Assembly (NCBI RefSeq): GCF_004088395.1 | Contig: NZ_CP035107.1 | Coordinates: forward strand, 429,501-493,500 | Length of the DNA: 64,000 bases | Reading direction: 5' to 3' | Source: Ornithobacterium rhinotracheale | GTDB taxonomy: Bacteria; Bacteroidota; Bacteroidia; Flavobacteriales; Weeksellaceae | In this document: positions 54,311-62,315 of the stretch, piece after piece | Position numbering within the stretch: position 1 is the stretch's first letter | Layout: each line of letters opens with the position of its first letter | Translations under genes and position numbers: made by a program | The notes under the pieces: generated by a model | What the model was told of the DNA's origin: nothing | The model's input: the letters and a program-made list of their open reading frames with translations, nothing else | Database searches by the model: none

Positions 54311-54931
54311 ATGGAAAAAATTATTATTATCCTGTTGTTTATTATCATATTCTTTCTGTTATGGGAAAGAAATTTTTTAAGACCCAAAAGTAAAAATTCT
54401 ACTCCCAAAAGTAGCAATCCCCTAAAGTCCAAAGAGAAAGAGCCTTATACAGTGGTAGGTAAGAGTAAGTTTGTTGCTCCCAAAATTGATGAGCCAGCGA
54501 AAGAAACTACGGAGCTATCATCTTCAAACGAGGAATCTGTAAAGGTACAGCCGGAACCTAAAAAAACTTCTATTCCTGCACAAATTCCTGATGAGGATTT
54601 AGAAGCGATATTTAGTAAAGAACTCAATGAAGACGAGGAAGAGGAACTCCGAGCCATGCGTACTCCCGAAGAAGACGATGATTTTGCTACAGGATTATCC
54701 TTTGAAGAATTAGCACAGGTAGAGCCTTTGTTTACAAAGAAAGAATTGGATAAAGAGGAAGAACGGCTAGCTACTTCAATAGCCCAAAAACTTAGTGATA
54801 CCGAATTACTAAACGAAATTGAAAAAGTATTGCCACAGGCCAGACAACGAGTTTCTGAGCTATTAGATAGGGATTTAAAAAGTCCTCCTACAAAAGGTAA
54901 AGAGGACTTTGATATTGGGGATTTTGTGTGA
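54311..54931 (+). CDS. traD: conjugal transfer protein TraD
   Basis: 206 aa. A membrane helix at the N-terminus (IIIILLFIIIFFLLWE) precedes an acidic soluble part with IPDEDLEAIFSKELNEDEEEEL and EEDDDFATGLSFEELAQVEPLF, found in TraD of Bacteroidota conjugative transposons. TraE should follow, but the next gene is a convergent PAAR gene, so the tra operon is interrupted here by the effector island. Confidence 0.75.
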   Translation: MEKIIIILLFIIIFFLLWERNFLRPKSKNSTPKSSNPLKSKEKEPYTVVGKSKFVAPKIDEPAKETTELSSSNEESVKVQPEPKKTSIPAQIPDEDLEAIFSKELNEDEEEELRAMRTPEEDDDFATGLSFEELAQVEPLFTKKELDKEEERLATSIAQKLSDTELLNEIEKVLPQARQRVSELLDRDLKSPPTKGKEDFDIGDFV

Positions 54932-54938
54932 GTATAAA

Positions 54939-55283
54939 TCACTCTTTTACAAAATTTTGGGCAGATTTTATAACGGATATTGTACCACCTACTGAACAAG
55001 GGCAAGTAGAACTATCCAATAATTCTTTTTTGCCTTCTATCTCAAAAGGCGAAGTATCCTGCCATTGGGTTGGGGCTGGCATACAAGGCAAATAACCACC
55101 TGACGAGGGCTTTAGCCTACATTGACCAAAAGGTTTTATATTGGTATTGGGCTGTTTGTCCTCTTCTGTAGCTTGTGCCTTACCTTCTATTTGCATAAAA
55201 GATTGACTGGTAACCTTTAATTCTGAAAGCGTAGTCCCTTGGTTACATTTTAATTGGGTGCCATTGGTTAATAATTGAGGCAT
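54939..55283 (-). CDS. stand-alone DUF4280/PAAR-like spike tip
   Basis: 114 aa. Begins MPQLLTNGTQLKCNQGTTLSEL and has CRLKPSSGGYLPCMPAP and LLDSSTCPCSVGGTISVI, the cysteine pattern of DUF4280 PAAR-like proteins. Without a toxin domain it probably caps VgrG, possibly the second copy at the right edge. It is the last gene of the second effector island and is convergent with traD (7 bp apart). Confidence 0.8.
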   Translation of the reverse strand: MPQLLTNGTQLKCNQGTTLSELKVTSQSFMQIEGKAQATEEDKQPNTNIKPFGQCRLKPSSGGYLPCMPAPTQWQDTSPFEIEGKKELLDSSTCPCSVGGTISVIKSAQNFVKE

Positions 55284-55293
55284 GGTTTTTAGG

Positions 55294-55755
55294 TTATTTA
55301 AATTTATAAACTATAATTCTGTCTTTTTGCGATGACTTAGCAACTATTATTTTTTCGCTAATAAAAATTTCAAACATTTTAATAGTGTCCGTTCCATCCA
55401 ATATATGATTATGTTTTCTATCCAACAAAACTTTATTACCATACATCTTGCTTCTGATAATTCTTCTTCCATCTCTACTATTTCTTGTGTATGTGATAAA
55501 TCCTTCACTACTACCATCATAAATTTTAAAAATACCAAGACTATCATAAACAATTCTTTCTTCAACGATATATTTAATATTATTAATTTGTTCAAGTCTC
55601 GATTCATCTACTTCTATTCCATTTTTTTTTAATGCTACAACTTTTTCATAGACAAAATCTTCATTATTTATCTCTTTTAAATCATTACTGACATTACTAC
55701 AATTCGCTAATGTTATACATAAAACTAACAGAACAATAAAATTAATATGTTTCAT
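55294..55755 (-). CDS. small lipoprotein, putative immunity protein
   Basis: 153 aa; signal ends in LANCSNVS. The mature part is beta-strand-rich (YIVEERIVYDSLGIFKIYDG). No family recognised. It follows another lipoprotein directly (0-bp gap) and precedes the PAAR gene by 10 bp. Probably immunity for a toxin of which only fragments remain nearby, or for toxins of competitors. Confidence 0.5.
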   Translation of the reverse strand: MKHINFIVLLVLCITLANCSNVSNDLKEINNEDFVYEKVVALKKNGIEVDESRLEQINNIKYIVEERIVYDSLGIFKIYDGSSEGFITYTRNSRDGRRIIRSKMYGNKVLLDRKHNHILDGTDTIKMFEIFISEKIIVAKSSQKDRIIVYKFK

Positions 55756-56178
55756 CTATTGATTTTTATGAACTCTCACTTCTCTAATCTCTCCCTCATA
55801 TGCTTCTAATTTTCCTACTCCAAAACCATTTCTTCTAAACTTTCCTTTCATAATAAGATCATATTTTTTATTTGACATTTTATTGATTTGACCTTCAATT
55901 TTTTGCTTCAAAGTTTCATCTACAATATCCAAATCAATTTCTTTATTAAAGTAATAATCATAATTGCCATTTTTTGAAAAAATAACTTTTATAACTGTAT
56001 AATCTGGAATACAATCTCCACAAGCATATCTCATAGGCATAAGTTTTAATTTTACTATATCTTCCTCTTCTCCATATTGCATTTTTTGCATTATACGATT
56101 ACACTCAATAAATCTCTTATTATTTTCTTGACAAGATATAAAAAAGAATATTGATGTTAAAATAGCTAATTGTTTCAT
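55756..56178 (-). CDS. small lipoprotein, putative immunity protein
   Basis: 140 aa; signal MKQLAILTSIFFFISCQENN with lipobox. The mature part has YACGDCIPDY, a possible disulphide pair. No family recognised. It lies 10 bp after an orphan toxin C-terminus, the expected position of that toxin's immunity gene. Confidence 0.55.
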   Translation of the reverse strand: MKQLAILTSIFFFISCQENNKRFIECNRIMQKMQYGEEEDIVKLKLMPMRYACGDCIPDYTVIKVIFSKNGNYDYYFNKEIDLDIVDETLKQKIEGQINKMSNKKYDLIMKGKFRRNGFGVGKLEAYEGEIREVRVHKNQ

Positions 56179-56188
56179 AATATTATTA

Positions 56189-56369
56189 TTATTTAAAATA
56201 CTTGTTTATTTCGCTTGCTGTGATTCTTCCTTCTTTTCTTGTAAAAAATAGTTCTTTCCCATTATGAAATACTCTTCTTCCGCCATGTCTATAATCACTC
56301 CCTTTCAAGGTCTTATGGTTATTAGGATTAGCATAATCTACATGACCCACAACTATACTTTTTTTCTTT
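56189..56369 (-). pseudogene. orphan toxin C-terminal fragment
   Basis: The minus strand encodes NPKKKSIVVGHVDYANPNN, then DYRHGGRRVFHNGKELFFT and EGRITASEINKYF before a stop at 56189. This parallels the end of the tagged effector at 58271-59062 (KAVVIGHSQKANPN ... DYRHGERKVYHNGKVILVT ... GRITAKEIND). In-frame stops lie immediately upstream, so no start or N-terminal domain is left. The rest of 56179-56383 holds nothing more. Confidence 0.8.
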
Positions 56370-56383
56370 GGATTGTTTTATAT

Positions 56384-57055
56384 TTACCAGACACAATTTC
56401 CTGTTTCATTAGATTTCACTAAATCTAAGCAGATTTTATGTATAGAATCGTTTCTCATCTTTGGAATCTTATCCAACTCTAACACCACCGAATCAATACA
56501 TACAAAATCTACTCCAGTTCTAGAATAAACTTTATACCCTGAGCTTTTATTGCGTTTCATTCGTGTAACGATATTTAAAGCAAACTTATTACTACTAGAG
56601 TTATAGGTTGCAAATGTCATGTTATACACTGGAAACGTTTTAGGTCTTTTAAATTGTCTTCTATGGTATAAATATCTTTTTTCGAGGAGTTTGCCAGCTA
56701 AATATCTGAAGTCTTCATCATAGAATAATATCTCTGGTATTAACATTGAAAAGTAGAAATTTAAACTATCATTTATATCATATCCTCTTATCCTACGCTC
56801 AATTAACAAAGAGTCTTGAATTTTTGTGTTTTCGTCCACATCTCCACCTTCTGGTATGGGATGCTGTATATCAAACTGCTCCAGCTGTTTCTGTTCATCA
56901 TCAAAGTCATAAGCATTCACAAAATACTCAATTTTTTTATATATATCCTGCTTACTTAAAACTTCTTTTTCTGCACAAGCACGATTGTTGTTTTTGCATC
57001 CAAAACAAAACAATAGTAGTATCATTAAATTAAATGGAAATATTCTCTGGATCAT
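56384..57055 (-). CDS. lipoprotein, putative immunity of the adjacent tagged effector
   Basis: 223 aa; signal MIQRIFPFNLMILLLFCFGC. The mature part is charged and cysteine-poor apart from its start. Its first 26 bp overlap the 3' end of the tagged effector (57030-57851), the same coupling seen at other toxin/immunity pairs here. No family recognised; periplasmic action inferred. Confidence 0.6.
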   Translation of the reverse strand: MIQRIFPFNLMILLLFCFGCKNNNRACAEKEVLSKQDIYKKIEYFVNAYDFDDEQKQLEQFDIQHPIPEGGDVDENTKIQDSLLIERRIRGYDINDSLNFYFSMLIPEILFYDEDFRYLAGKLLEKRYLYHRRQFKRPKTFPVYNMTFATYNSSSNKFALNIVTRMKRNKSSGYKVYSRTGVDFVCIDSVVLELDKIPKMRNDSIHKICLDLVKSNETGNCVW

Positions 57056-57851
57056 GGTTTTGTATTATTTTTATTACATCTATTTTTTTACCTAAATCAG
57101 TAACTTTTACACTAACCTCTTGTTTATTAACTTCATAATGTGAAAATACTTTTTCTTTTTTCTCCCATAACCACCAACCTGTTGTTACTGTTTTATAGAT
57201 AGCTTTTTTTGTTATTCTAAATAGTTTTTCAATCTTTTTGAATGAACCATCTAAACATTGGATCTTTCCTTTGTTATATTCATTCTTCCAAAAAAGATTA
57301 GATAAATCTGTTGCACCAATGGTTGTAACTTTATAATCCCAAACTCCATCACTGCTACCTACTTCATTTACTTTGTTGATAAAATTGGCGAATGTATAAG
57401 CAAATGATTTTTTAAATTCAACATTAAAAGCTCCAGCTGTCCCACAACTTGCAAAGATGAATAGTGTATGTTTTCTCGTTTTTATTTTACTTTTTGATAA
57501 ATCTTTAAGTCTAGCATCTCCCGGTCCACCGCCCTGATCATACGAATCAATGTAAAAGCCATTATTATTAGTAAGATATAAACCACTATCCCAACTATGT
57601 CCCCAGTTTACATAAGCGGCTATTCTACCTGCGTTTTCCATTACACTAATGAATTCTTTTCCTGTTTTAATACCATATGCCTTTGTCTTTAAAAGTTTAG
57701 CACAACCTGTTGCTGTGTCCTTAACAAAATCATCATCATATGATTTTTTTATACCATAAGTTACTAATACAGTATCTGCTTCAGATATATGCAAAAGCCT
57801 ATCCTGAAAATCCGTACAACCGTCTATGCTTTTTATATAAAGTGTTTTCAT
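57030..57851 (-). CDS. tagged T6SS effector with caspase-like His/Cys motif (candidate)
   Basis: 273 aa. Starts with the island's shared tag MKTLYIKSIDGCTDFQD. The C-terminal domain has VNWGHSWDSGLYL (His85) and LFIFASCGTAG (Cys136), each after a hydrophobic strand, as in clan CD/caspase-fold cysteine peptidases. GGGPGDARL lies between. This is motif-level inference, not a family match. A short vgrG 3' remnant precedes the gene and its lipoprotein immunity candidate overlaps its end. Confidence 0.6.
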   Translation of the reverse strand: MKTLYIKSIDGCTDFQDRLLHISEADTVLVTYGIKKSYDDDFVKDTATGCAKLLKTKAYGIKTGKEFISVMENAGRIAAYVNWGHSWDSGLYLTNNNGFYIDSYDQGGGPGDARLKDLSKSKIKTRKHTLFIFASCGTAGAFNVEFKKSFAYTFANFINKVNEVGSSDGVWDYKVTTIGATDLSNLFWKNEYNKGKIQCLDGSFKKIEKLFRITKKAIYKTVTTGWWLWEKKEKVFSHYEVNKQEVSVKVTDLGKKIDVIKIIQNHDPENISI

Positions 57852-57906
57852 ATTATTTTCGTGCTTTATTTCGTTTATATTCTTCCCAAAGTTCTTGCTC
57901 CTTTAT
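57804..57906 (-). repeat. vgrG-end/tag repeat, short copy
   Basis: Bases 57853-57906 match the last about 54 bp of vgrG copy 2, encoding QELWEEYKRNKARK and stop. 57804-57851 is the effector tag. The same block occurs at 59015-59229 and 62267-62480. The homology ends at 57906, where a perfect 10-bp hairpin ATATGTATAG / CTATACATAT (57905-57926) sits. Confidence 0.85.
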
Positions 57907-57956
57907 ATGTATAGTCCTATACATATTTTATCCGTTGCGAATTTTAAAATAACTTG

Positions 57957-58274
57957 TTAATGTTTATCTTTCTTTTTCCAATATAAGGGTTTATTAATAA
58001 ATGACATTACCAATGCTATAACTAATAGAATATGGTGGGTGGGTTCCACCATTAGCTCAGTATTTATCACAAAAATAATATCTCTGATATAACCATCCAA
58101 AATCTCATTATTCTCTATCTTATTAACAAAAAATATCGAAATTAAACCAATTATAGTAAAAACACTCCAATTAATGATTGAAAAATATATGAATTTGTTT
58201 TTATTTACAAATAATCTAGTTATAAAAAAAGTTATCAAGTAATATGTAGTTCCTATTATAAAAAACCAGATCAT
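57957..58274 (-). CDS. small membrane protein, putative immunity of the adjacent tagged effector
   Basis: 105 aa with three membrane helices (FFIIGTTYYLITFFITRLFV, IINWSVFTIIGLISIFFV, ILLVIALVMSFI). It overlaps the effector stop by 4 bp (ATGA), the normal toxin-immunity coupling. A membrane immunity protein suggests the toxin acts at or across the inner membrane. No family recognised. Confidence 0.6.
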   Translation of the reverse strand: MIWFFIIGTTYYLITFFITRLFVNKNKFIYFSIINWSVFTIIGLISIFFVNKIENNEILDGYIRDIIFVINTELMVEPTHHILLVIALVMSFINKPLYWKKKDKH

Positions 58275-59062
58275 AAGACATCATTTATTTCTTTCGCTGT
58301 TATTCTACCTTGTTTTTTGGTAACAAGGATTACTTTTCCGTTATGATAAACTTTTCGTTCACCATGCCGATAGTCTTGTTCCTGATTTTTTCTTTTATTC
58401 CATTCTTTATCAGTTTCTCCCTGTTTTCGTTTAGTTGTGGGCAAATTAGGGTTTGCTTTTTGAGAATGCCCAATAACCACAGCTTTGTTTTTTCCAGCAT
58501 CGTGTAAGTATTGGGACAAATTAGTTACTATATTATCTACCAACAATGTTGATGCAGCTGTATTACAACCATGAATTTCTATTTTTGCGGAATTCGTAAA
58601 TTTATTAAAATTAATATCATTAATTACTCCTTCCTCTTCTCCCGCAAACCAGCTTTGGAATTTTTTTACAGTTCTACTAGCATATAGATTGTTTGATTCT
58701 ATATCATCCTTTAGATCTTTCTTTAAAGATGAATATTCCTTTGTTTTCTTATCTCTTACTATATACAGCGCATATTGTGAACCGTGAGTAAAAAAATCTA
58801 TTGATTGAATACTATCATCCTTTTGACGGTTTATTAAATCAATAATTTTTTTGGCAGTCTCTACTTTTTGGTGAATAATTTCTCCATCAGAGCCATAATC
58901 TCTCTTTACATTCAGAGATGCATAATAAAACGCACTATTATCAGCTGCACTCTTAGCCCCTCCGTAAAGCAAAAATCTTTTATACTTACTAGATTTTACC
59001 TGTATAGTTATATCTCGAAAATCCGTACAACCGTCTATGCTTTTTATATAAAGTGTTTTCAT
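58271..59062 (-). CDS. tagged T6SS effector with THG/HGC motif (caspase-fold candidate)
   Basis: 263 aa. Begins MKTLYIKSIDGCTDFRD. The C-terminal domain has SIDFFTHGSQYALYIV (His93) and AKIEIHGCNTAAS (Cys166), a His-Gly / Gly-Cys pair typical of clan CD cysteine peptidases such as the toxin-processing C80 type. It ends KAVVIGHSQKANPN, then DYRHGERKVYHNGKVILV, a segment whose homologue survives alone at 56189-56369. Activity is inferred only from motifs. Confidence 0.6.
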   Translation of the reverse strand: MKTLYIKSIDGCTDFRDITIQVKSSKYKRFLLYGGAKSAADNSAFYYASLNVKRDYGSDGEIIHQKVETAKKIIDLINRQKDDSIQSIDFFTHGSQYALYIVRDKKTKEYSSLKKDLKDDIESNNLYASRTVKKFQSWFAGEEEGVINDINFNKFTNSAKIEIHGCNTAASTLLVDNIVTNLSQYLHDAGKNKAVVIGHSQKANPNLPTTKRKQGETDKEWNKRKNQEQDYRHGERKVYHNGKVILVTKKQGRITAKEINDVL

Positions 59063-59229
59063 ATTATTTTCGTGCTTTATTTCGTTTATATTCTTCCCAA
59101 AGTTCTTGCTCTTTTATCTTCCATTCGTTATAGGTGTAGTCCTTGCCTTCGTAAGTTTTATAAATCTCATTGTTCAACTTCTCTTGTTCCTTTTGTTTTT
59201 CCTGTTCGGCTAATTGTTTTTTGGCTTCT
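59015..59229 (-). repeat. vgrG-end/tag repeat, long copy with orphan vgrG 3' end
   Basis: 59064-59229 encodes KKQLAEQEKQKEQEKLNNEI through DYTYNEWKIKEQELWEEYKR, then NKARK and stop, nearly identical to the last 55 codons of vgrG copy 2. No start or upstream vgrG remains. 59015-59062 is the effector tag. Bases 59230-59299 show nothing. Confidence 0.9.
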
Positions 59230-59299
59230 TATACATTTATAATCATTCCCATTTATACATTTAGGGTGTATACTTGATTACAATCTAACTTTAGCGATG

Positions 59300-59851
59300 T
59301 TAGTAGTTGTCTCGAGCGTAATTATTATTTGAGACTGTGATATTGAATTTAAAACAGCAACTATCAAATTCTCTACTTTTTTCAAATATGGTATCTATTC
59401 TTATTGATTTTCTTTTTGCAGATAAATCGTAATCCTTCATAATAAATTTAATTATTGAGTCTTTATTATCTACTTTATTTTTAGGAATTAAATAGCCTGA
59501 CTCTACTTTTCTAAGAATACTATCTTTATCAAAAAGCAACGTAACTGATGGAATACTATAAGATAATTTGGGAAAATCTTTTTCGTTCCCTATCAATAAA
59601 ATATCGTAAAGTATAGAGTCTTGTTTTTCTCTATTATATTCATAATTATATCTTAATTTTTCGGTTTTTTTTTCTATATCTGAAACTTTATCTTTATTTA
59701 AAATTAAGGATATTCCAAATATCTTCGTTGTATATTCTTCGTATACATTATCCTGTTTTGAGGTATTACACCCTATAAATAACATAAAAAATGACATCCA
59801 TCTAATCATAATCTGCGTCTTTAAATATCTCAACATTTTTTCTTTTTTCAC
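59300..59851 (-). CDS. lipoprotein, putative immunity protein
   Basis: 183 aa from the ATG at 59851, or 169 aa from 59809 (MIRWMSFFMLFIGCNTS); both lead into the lipobox FIGC. The body has regular lysine-rich helices and strands, with paired cysteines near the end (DSCCFKF). No toxin adjoins it now: upstream is another putative immunity gene. Probably a leftover immunity gene of a lost cassette. Confidence 0.5.
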   Translation of the reverse strand: MKKEKMLRYLKTQIMIRWMSFFMLFIGCNTSKQDNVYEEYTTKIFGISLILNKDKVSDIEKKTEKLRYNYEYNREKQDSILYDILLIGNEKDFPKLSYSIPSVTLLFDKDSILRKVESGYLIPKNKVDNKDSIIKFIMKDYDLSAKRKSIRIDTIFEKSREFDSCCFKFNITVSNNNYARDNY

Positions 59852-59900
59852 ATTTGTATAAAAACAAACATTATGATAATTGTTAAAATTCTTTTTGTTT

Positions 59901-60389
59901 TTAGTAATTTATCCAGTTTGAATATTCTGTAAATTTTTCGTCACTGCCCATATATTTATAATTTATTACGGCTCTTATTTTTATATCAGTTTGCTTTATT
60001 TTGCGTATTTCTATACATTGGTTCATCAATGATGTATGTACAAAAAATTCCATTTTAGCATCGGGATTTAAAATGGTATCATATTTTTTTAGATTATTAT
60101 CAGGCGGAATAGGAGGAGGGCTACAGTTCATATTATGAACAGGTTCATTTCCTACTTGATATTCTAAAATAAGCATACTTGTCCCAAGAATAAATTTATT
60201 TATAGTAATTTCTTTGTCAAGATAATTAGTTACAATAAGTTTAGAATTATCATCATTATCAATACGATAAAGTTCTACTAATACCCCTTTTTTAGGTTTT
60301 TTTATTATTTCTGTATGATTTTGTTTTCTTTGAGCAAAAGTATTTACACAAACTACTAACAAAAAGATTATACTTATTATATTTTTCAT
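59901..60389 (-). CDS. secreted protein, putative immunity protein
   Basis: 162 aa with signal peptide MKNIISIIFLLVVCVNTFAQ. The mature part is beta-rich with VHNMNCSPPPIPPDN and a C-terminal IRAVINYKYMGSDEKF. Periplasmic. No family recognised. Part of a run of three putative immunity genes without an intact toxin. Confidence 0.5.
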   Translation of the reverse strand: MKNIISIIFLLVVCVNTFAQRKQNHTEIIKKPKKGVLVELYRIDNDDNSKLIVTNYLDKEITINKFILGTSMLILEYQVGNEPVHNMNCSPPPIPPDNNLKKYDTILNPDAKMEFFVHTSLMNQCIEIRKIKQTDIKIRAVINYKYMGSDEKFTEYSNWINY

Positions 60390-60472
60390 ATTATTTTTAT
60401 TTATGGGTTTAAATATTCCTTAAGTTCATTGTAAACTATTGATTTAAAAATGTAATTTAACTCTTACTTTAT

Positions 60473-60913
60473 TTATTTCAAATTATATTCTTTGTCTATT
60501 CGAGCAAAAGTTTTTTTGAATACTATATAAATAATTAAACTTGTAATGATTAATGAAATTAAACTTACAATCCATTCTAAATCATATTTTAAATAATTTA
60601 CTCTTGTGAAGAGAAACAGATAGACAATAAAAAAAAATAAAATGGATAAAATATAAGACTTAAATATTTTATATTTTTTGTATTCAACAAGCACAATCAT
60701 TACTATAACGGATAAAAAAATAGGATAATATATACCTAGCATTATTGAAACAATTGGTACAAATAATATAAATTCTAAACTACTTTTTATATCCTTAAAT
60801 GTAATATGCAATACATCAGACTGATAGTGTTGATATAGAATATTCATTCCATAAAACACATAAAAATGAATTAACCATGTCAATACAACAGTATAAGTTT
60901 TATTTAGCTTCAT
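60473..60913 (-). CDS. four-helix membrane protein, putative immunity of a truncated tagged toxin
   Basis: 146 aa with about four membrane helices (VVLTWLIHFYVFYGMNILY, FILFVPIVSIMLGIYYPIFL, YILSILFFFIVYLFLF, VSLISLIITSLIIYIVF). It overlaps the end of the truncated tag gene by 14 bp, so it probably was the immunity partner of that toxin. Confidence 0.55.
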   Translation of the reverse strand: MKLNKTYTVVLTWLIHFYVFYGMNILYQHYQSDVLHITFKDIKSSLEFILFVPIVSIMLGIYYPIFLSVIVMIVLVEYKKYKIFKSYILSILFFFIVYLFLFTRVNYLKYDLEWIVSLISLIITSLIIYIVFKKTFARIDKEYNLK

Positions 60914-61043
60914 AAATAAATTGACATGTATAACCGGAGATATCTGTAGTAATTATTAATTTTATCCCAACATTACTTACATTAACAATAACATCTCGAA
61001 AATCCGCACAACCGTTTATGCTTTTTATACAAAGTGTTTTCAT
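60900..61043 (-). pseudogene. truncated tagged effector
   Basis: 47 codons starting MKTLCIKSINGCADFRDVIV at the ATG at 61043. The tag is recognisable but decayed (Y to C, D to N, T to A), and almost nothing follows it. Either the toxin domain was deleted or this is a mini-protein. An in-frame ATG at 61106 adds residues that overlap the next gene and is not preferred. Confidence 0.7.
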
Positions 61044-61059
61044 TCTGATTCTATAATAG

Positions 61060-61566
61060 TTAATTTTTGTATTTATAACATCGATGTATCTTCTCTGATA
61101 CATCAATTCTATTTTGTTCTAAAAAATCCATTAATCCACAGGGAATACCACACTCATCTATAGTATCAAACTGCCTTTTTAAACATAAAAATATTTCAAT
61201 CTTATTATTTTTCAAAAGGAATAAAAAAGCAATATCTCCTTTTTTTAATCTTGTTTTTTTAGAACAGATATCGATATTCAAGTCCTCATTATTTTTAATG
61301 CCTTCAATCAATAAATTGATTTTCTTATTATCATTTAATATTTTTTTGTATTCTTCTACTTTAATGAACTGATGAGTAACTGCATTCCAATGTAAAATAA
61401 TACCATTTTCAAAAGAAATACTTATTACACTATCTTTAACTTTTTGGCTAAATATTTGATTTGGAATATGATTTCTAAAAACATTTTGATTTTTATCAAA
61501 TTTAAAATTTATTAAAATGATTAATAATGACAGTAAAGTTAATAATATGTATAATATCCTTTTCAT
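61060..61566 (-). CDS. membrane-anchored protein, putative immunity of the HELLGH effector
   Basis: The ATG at 61566 gives MKRILYILLTLLSLLIILIN, an N-terminal anchor, and 168 aa; longer in-frame starts would overlap the effector. The soluble part has SFENGIILHWNAVTHQFIKV and a cysteine-containing C-terminus (IDECGIPCGLM). It begins 1 bp after the effector stop. No family recognised. Confidence 0.6.
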   Translation of the reverse strand: MKRILYILLTLLSLLIILINFKFDKNQNVFRNHIPNQIFSQKVKDSVISISFENGIILHWNAVTHQFIKVEEYKKILNDNKKINLLIEGIKNNEDLNIDICSKKTRLKKGDIAFLFLLKNNKIEIFLCLKRQFDTIDECGIPCGLMDFLEQNRIDVSEKIHRCYKYKN

Positions 61567-61567
61567 T

Positions 61568-62314
61568 TTAATGATATATGAAATGTGGCGGAATCTTATT
61601 AGCAATTCTTTTATTAAGTATAATCTGAGTTCCATGATAATTCCCATTTCTATAAAAATTATTATATCCTCTTACCCTCCAATATAGATTACTCATTTGT
61701 ATGGCATCTTCGTGTCTATATGTTGGTGAACCAATTACTCTACCATAACCATGTCCCAAAAGTTCATGAGATAATAATTCCGCAGGAGTAGAAAACCTTG
61801 CGTAATTGACATTATTAGGAGCATATGTGAAGTCACCTATATCAATTTTTGAATTTAGTAATATAACACTTAATGTTCCATTTCTATAAGAAGTATTCAC
61901 TCCCCCTCCATAATGATTATCCGCATATTCTCCTTTTGTCCCATTTGGAATATTTAATGCTTCAGTTGATATATTATTAAGGGTTTCATAAGTAAAGGTC
62001 ATATCAACATAATGAGTATTTGAATCATTAATTACTAAAAAATAAGCGAAAGCCATTGACCGAATATCCGTATTATAACGACGAATTGCATTGTCTAACA
62101 CACTTCTGCTTATTCTGCTTATTTTTAGATTATTACTCTCTAATTTAAAAATTTTTTTTATATCAGGGTAATTGTAGAAAGTATTGTGAATTTCATTAAG
62201 AATTCTTGCAGCTGAAATTTTGCTTACACCAATTATTCCACCCGATAATATATGAACTATTTTATCCTGAAAATCCGTACAACCGTCTATGCTTTTTATA
62301 TAAAGTGTTTTCAT
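61568..62314 (-). CDS. tagged T6SS effector with HELLGH zinc-peptidase motif
   Basis: 248 aa. Starts MKTLYIKSIDGCTDFQD. The C-terminal part has PAELLSHELLGHGYGRV (His183, Glu184, His188) followed by RHEDAIQMSNLYWRVRGY (Glu202 as possible third ligand). HExxGH is the one-residue-longer variant of HExxH known from dipeptidyl peptidase III, and also seen in some Bacteroidota toxins as I recall. It begins 1 bp after the vgrG stop, so it is the effector currently coupled to that spike. No signal peptide. Confidence 0.7.
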   Translation of the reverse strand: MKTLYIKSIDGCTDFQDKIVHILSGGIIGVSKISAARILNEIHNTFYNYPDIKKIFKLESNNLKISRISRSVLDNAIRRYNTDIRSMAFAYFLVINDSNTHYVDMTFTYETLNNISTEALNIPNGTKGEYADNHYGGGVNTSYRNGTLSVILLNSKIDIGDFTYAPNNVNYARFSTPAELLSHELLGHGYGRVIGSPTYRHEDAIQMSNLYWRVRGYNNFYRNGNYHGTQIILNKRIANKIPPHFIYH

Positions 62315-62315
62315 A

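Noticed and set aside
54445-55005. 186-codon minus-strand frame, serine-rich
   Set aside because: Antisense shadow of traD, whose acidic codons read as serine runs on the other strand.
55347-55607. 86-codon frame within the 55294-55755 lipoprotein gene
   Set aside because: Alternative frame; the lipoprotein frame has a signal peptide and lipobox and fits the operon spacing.
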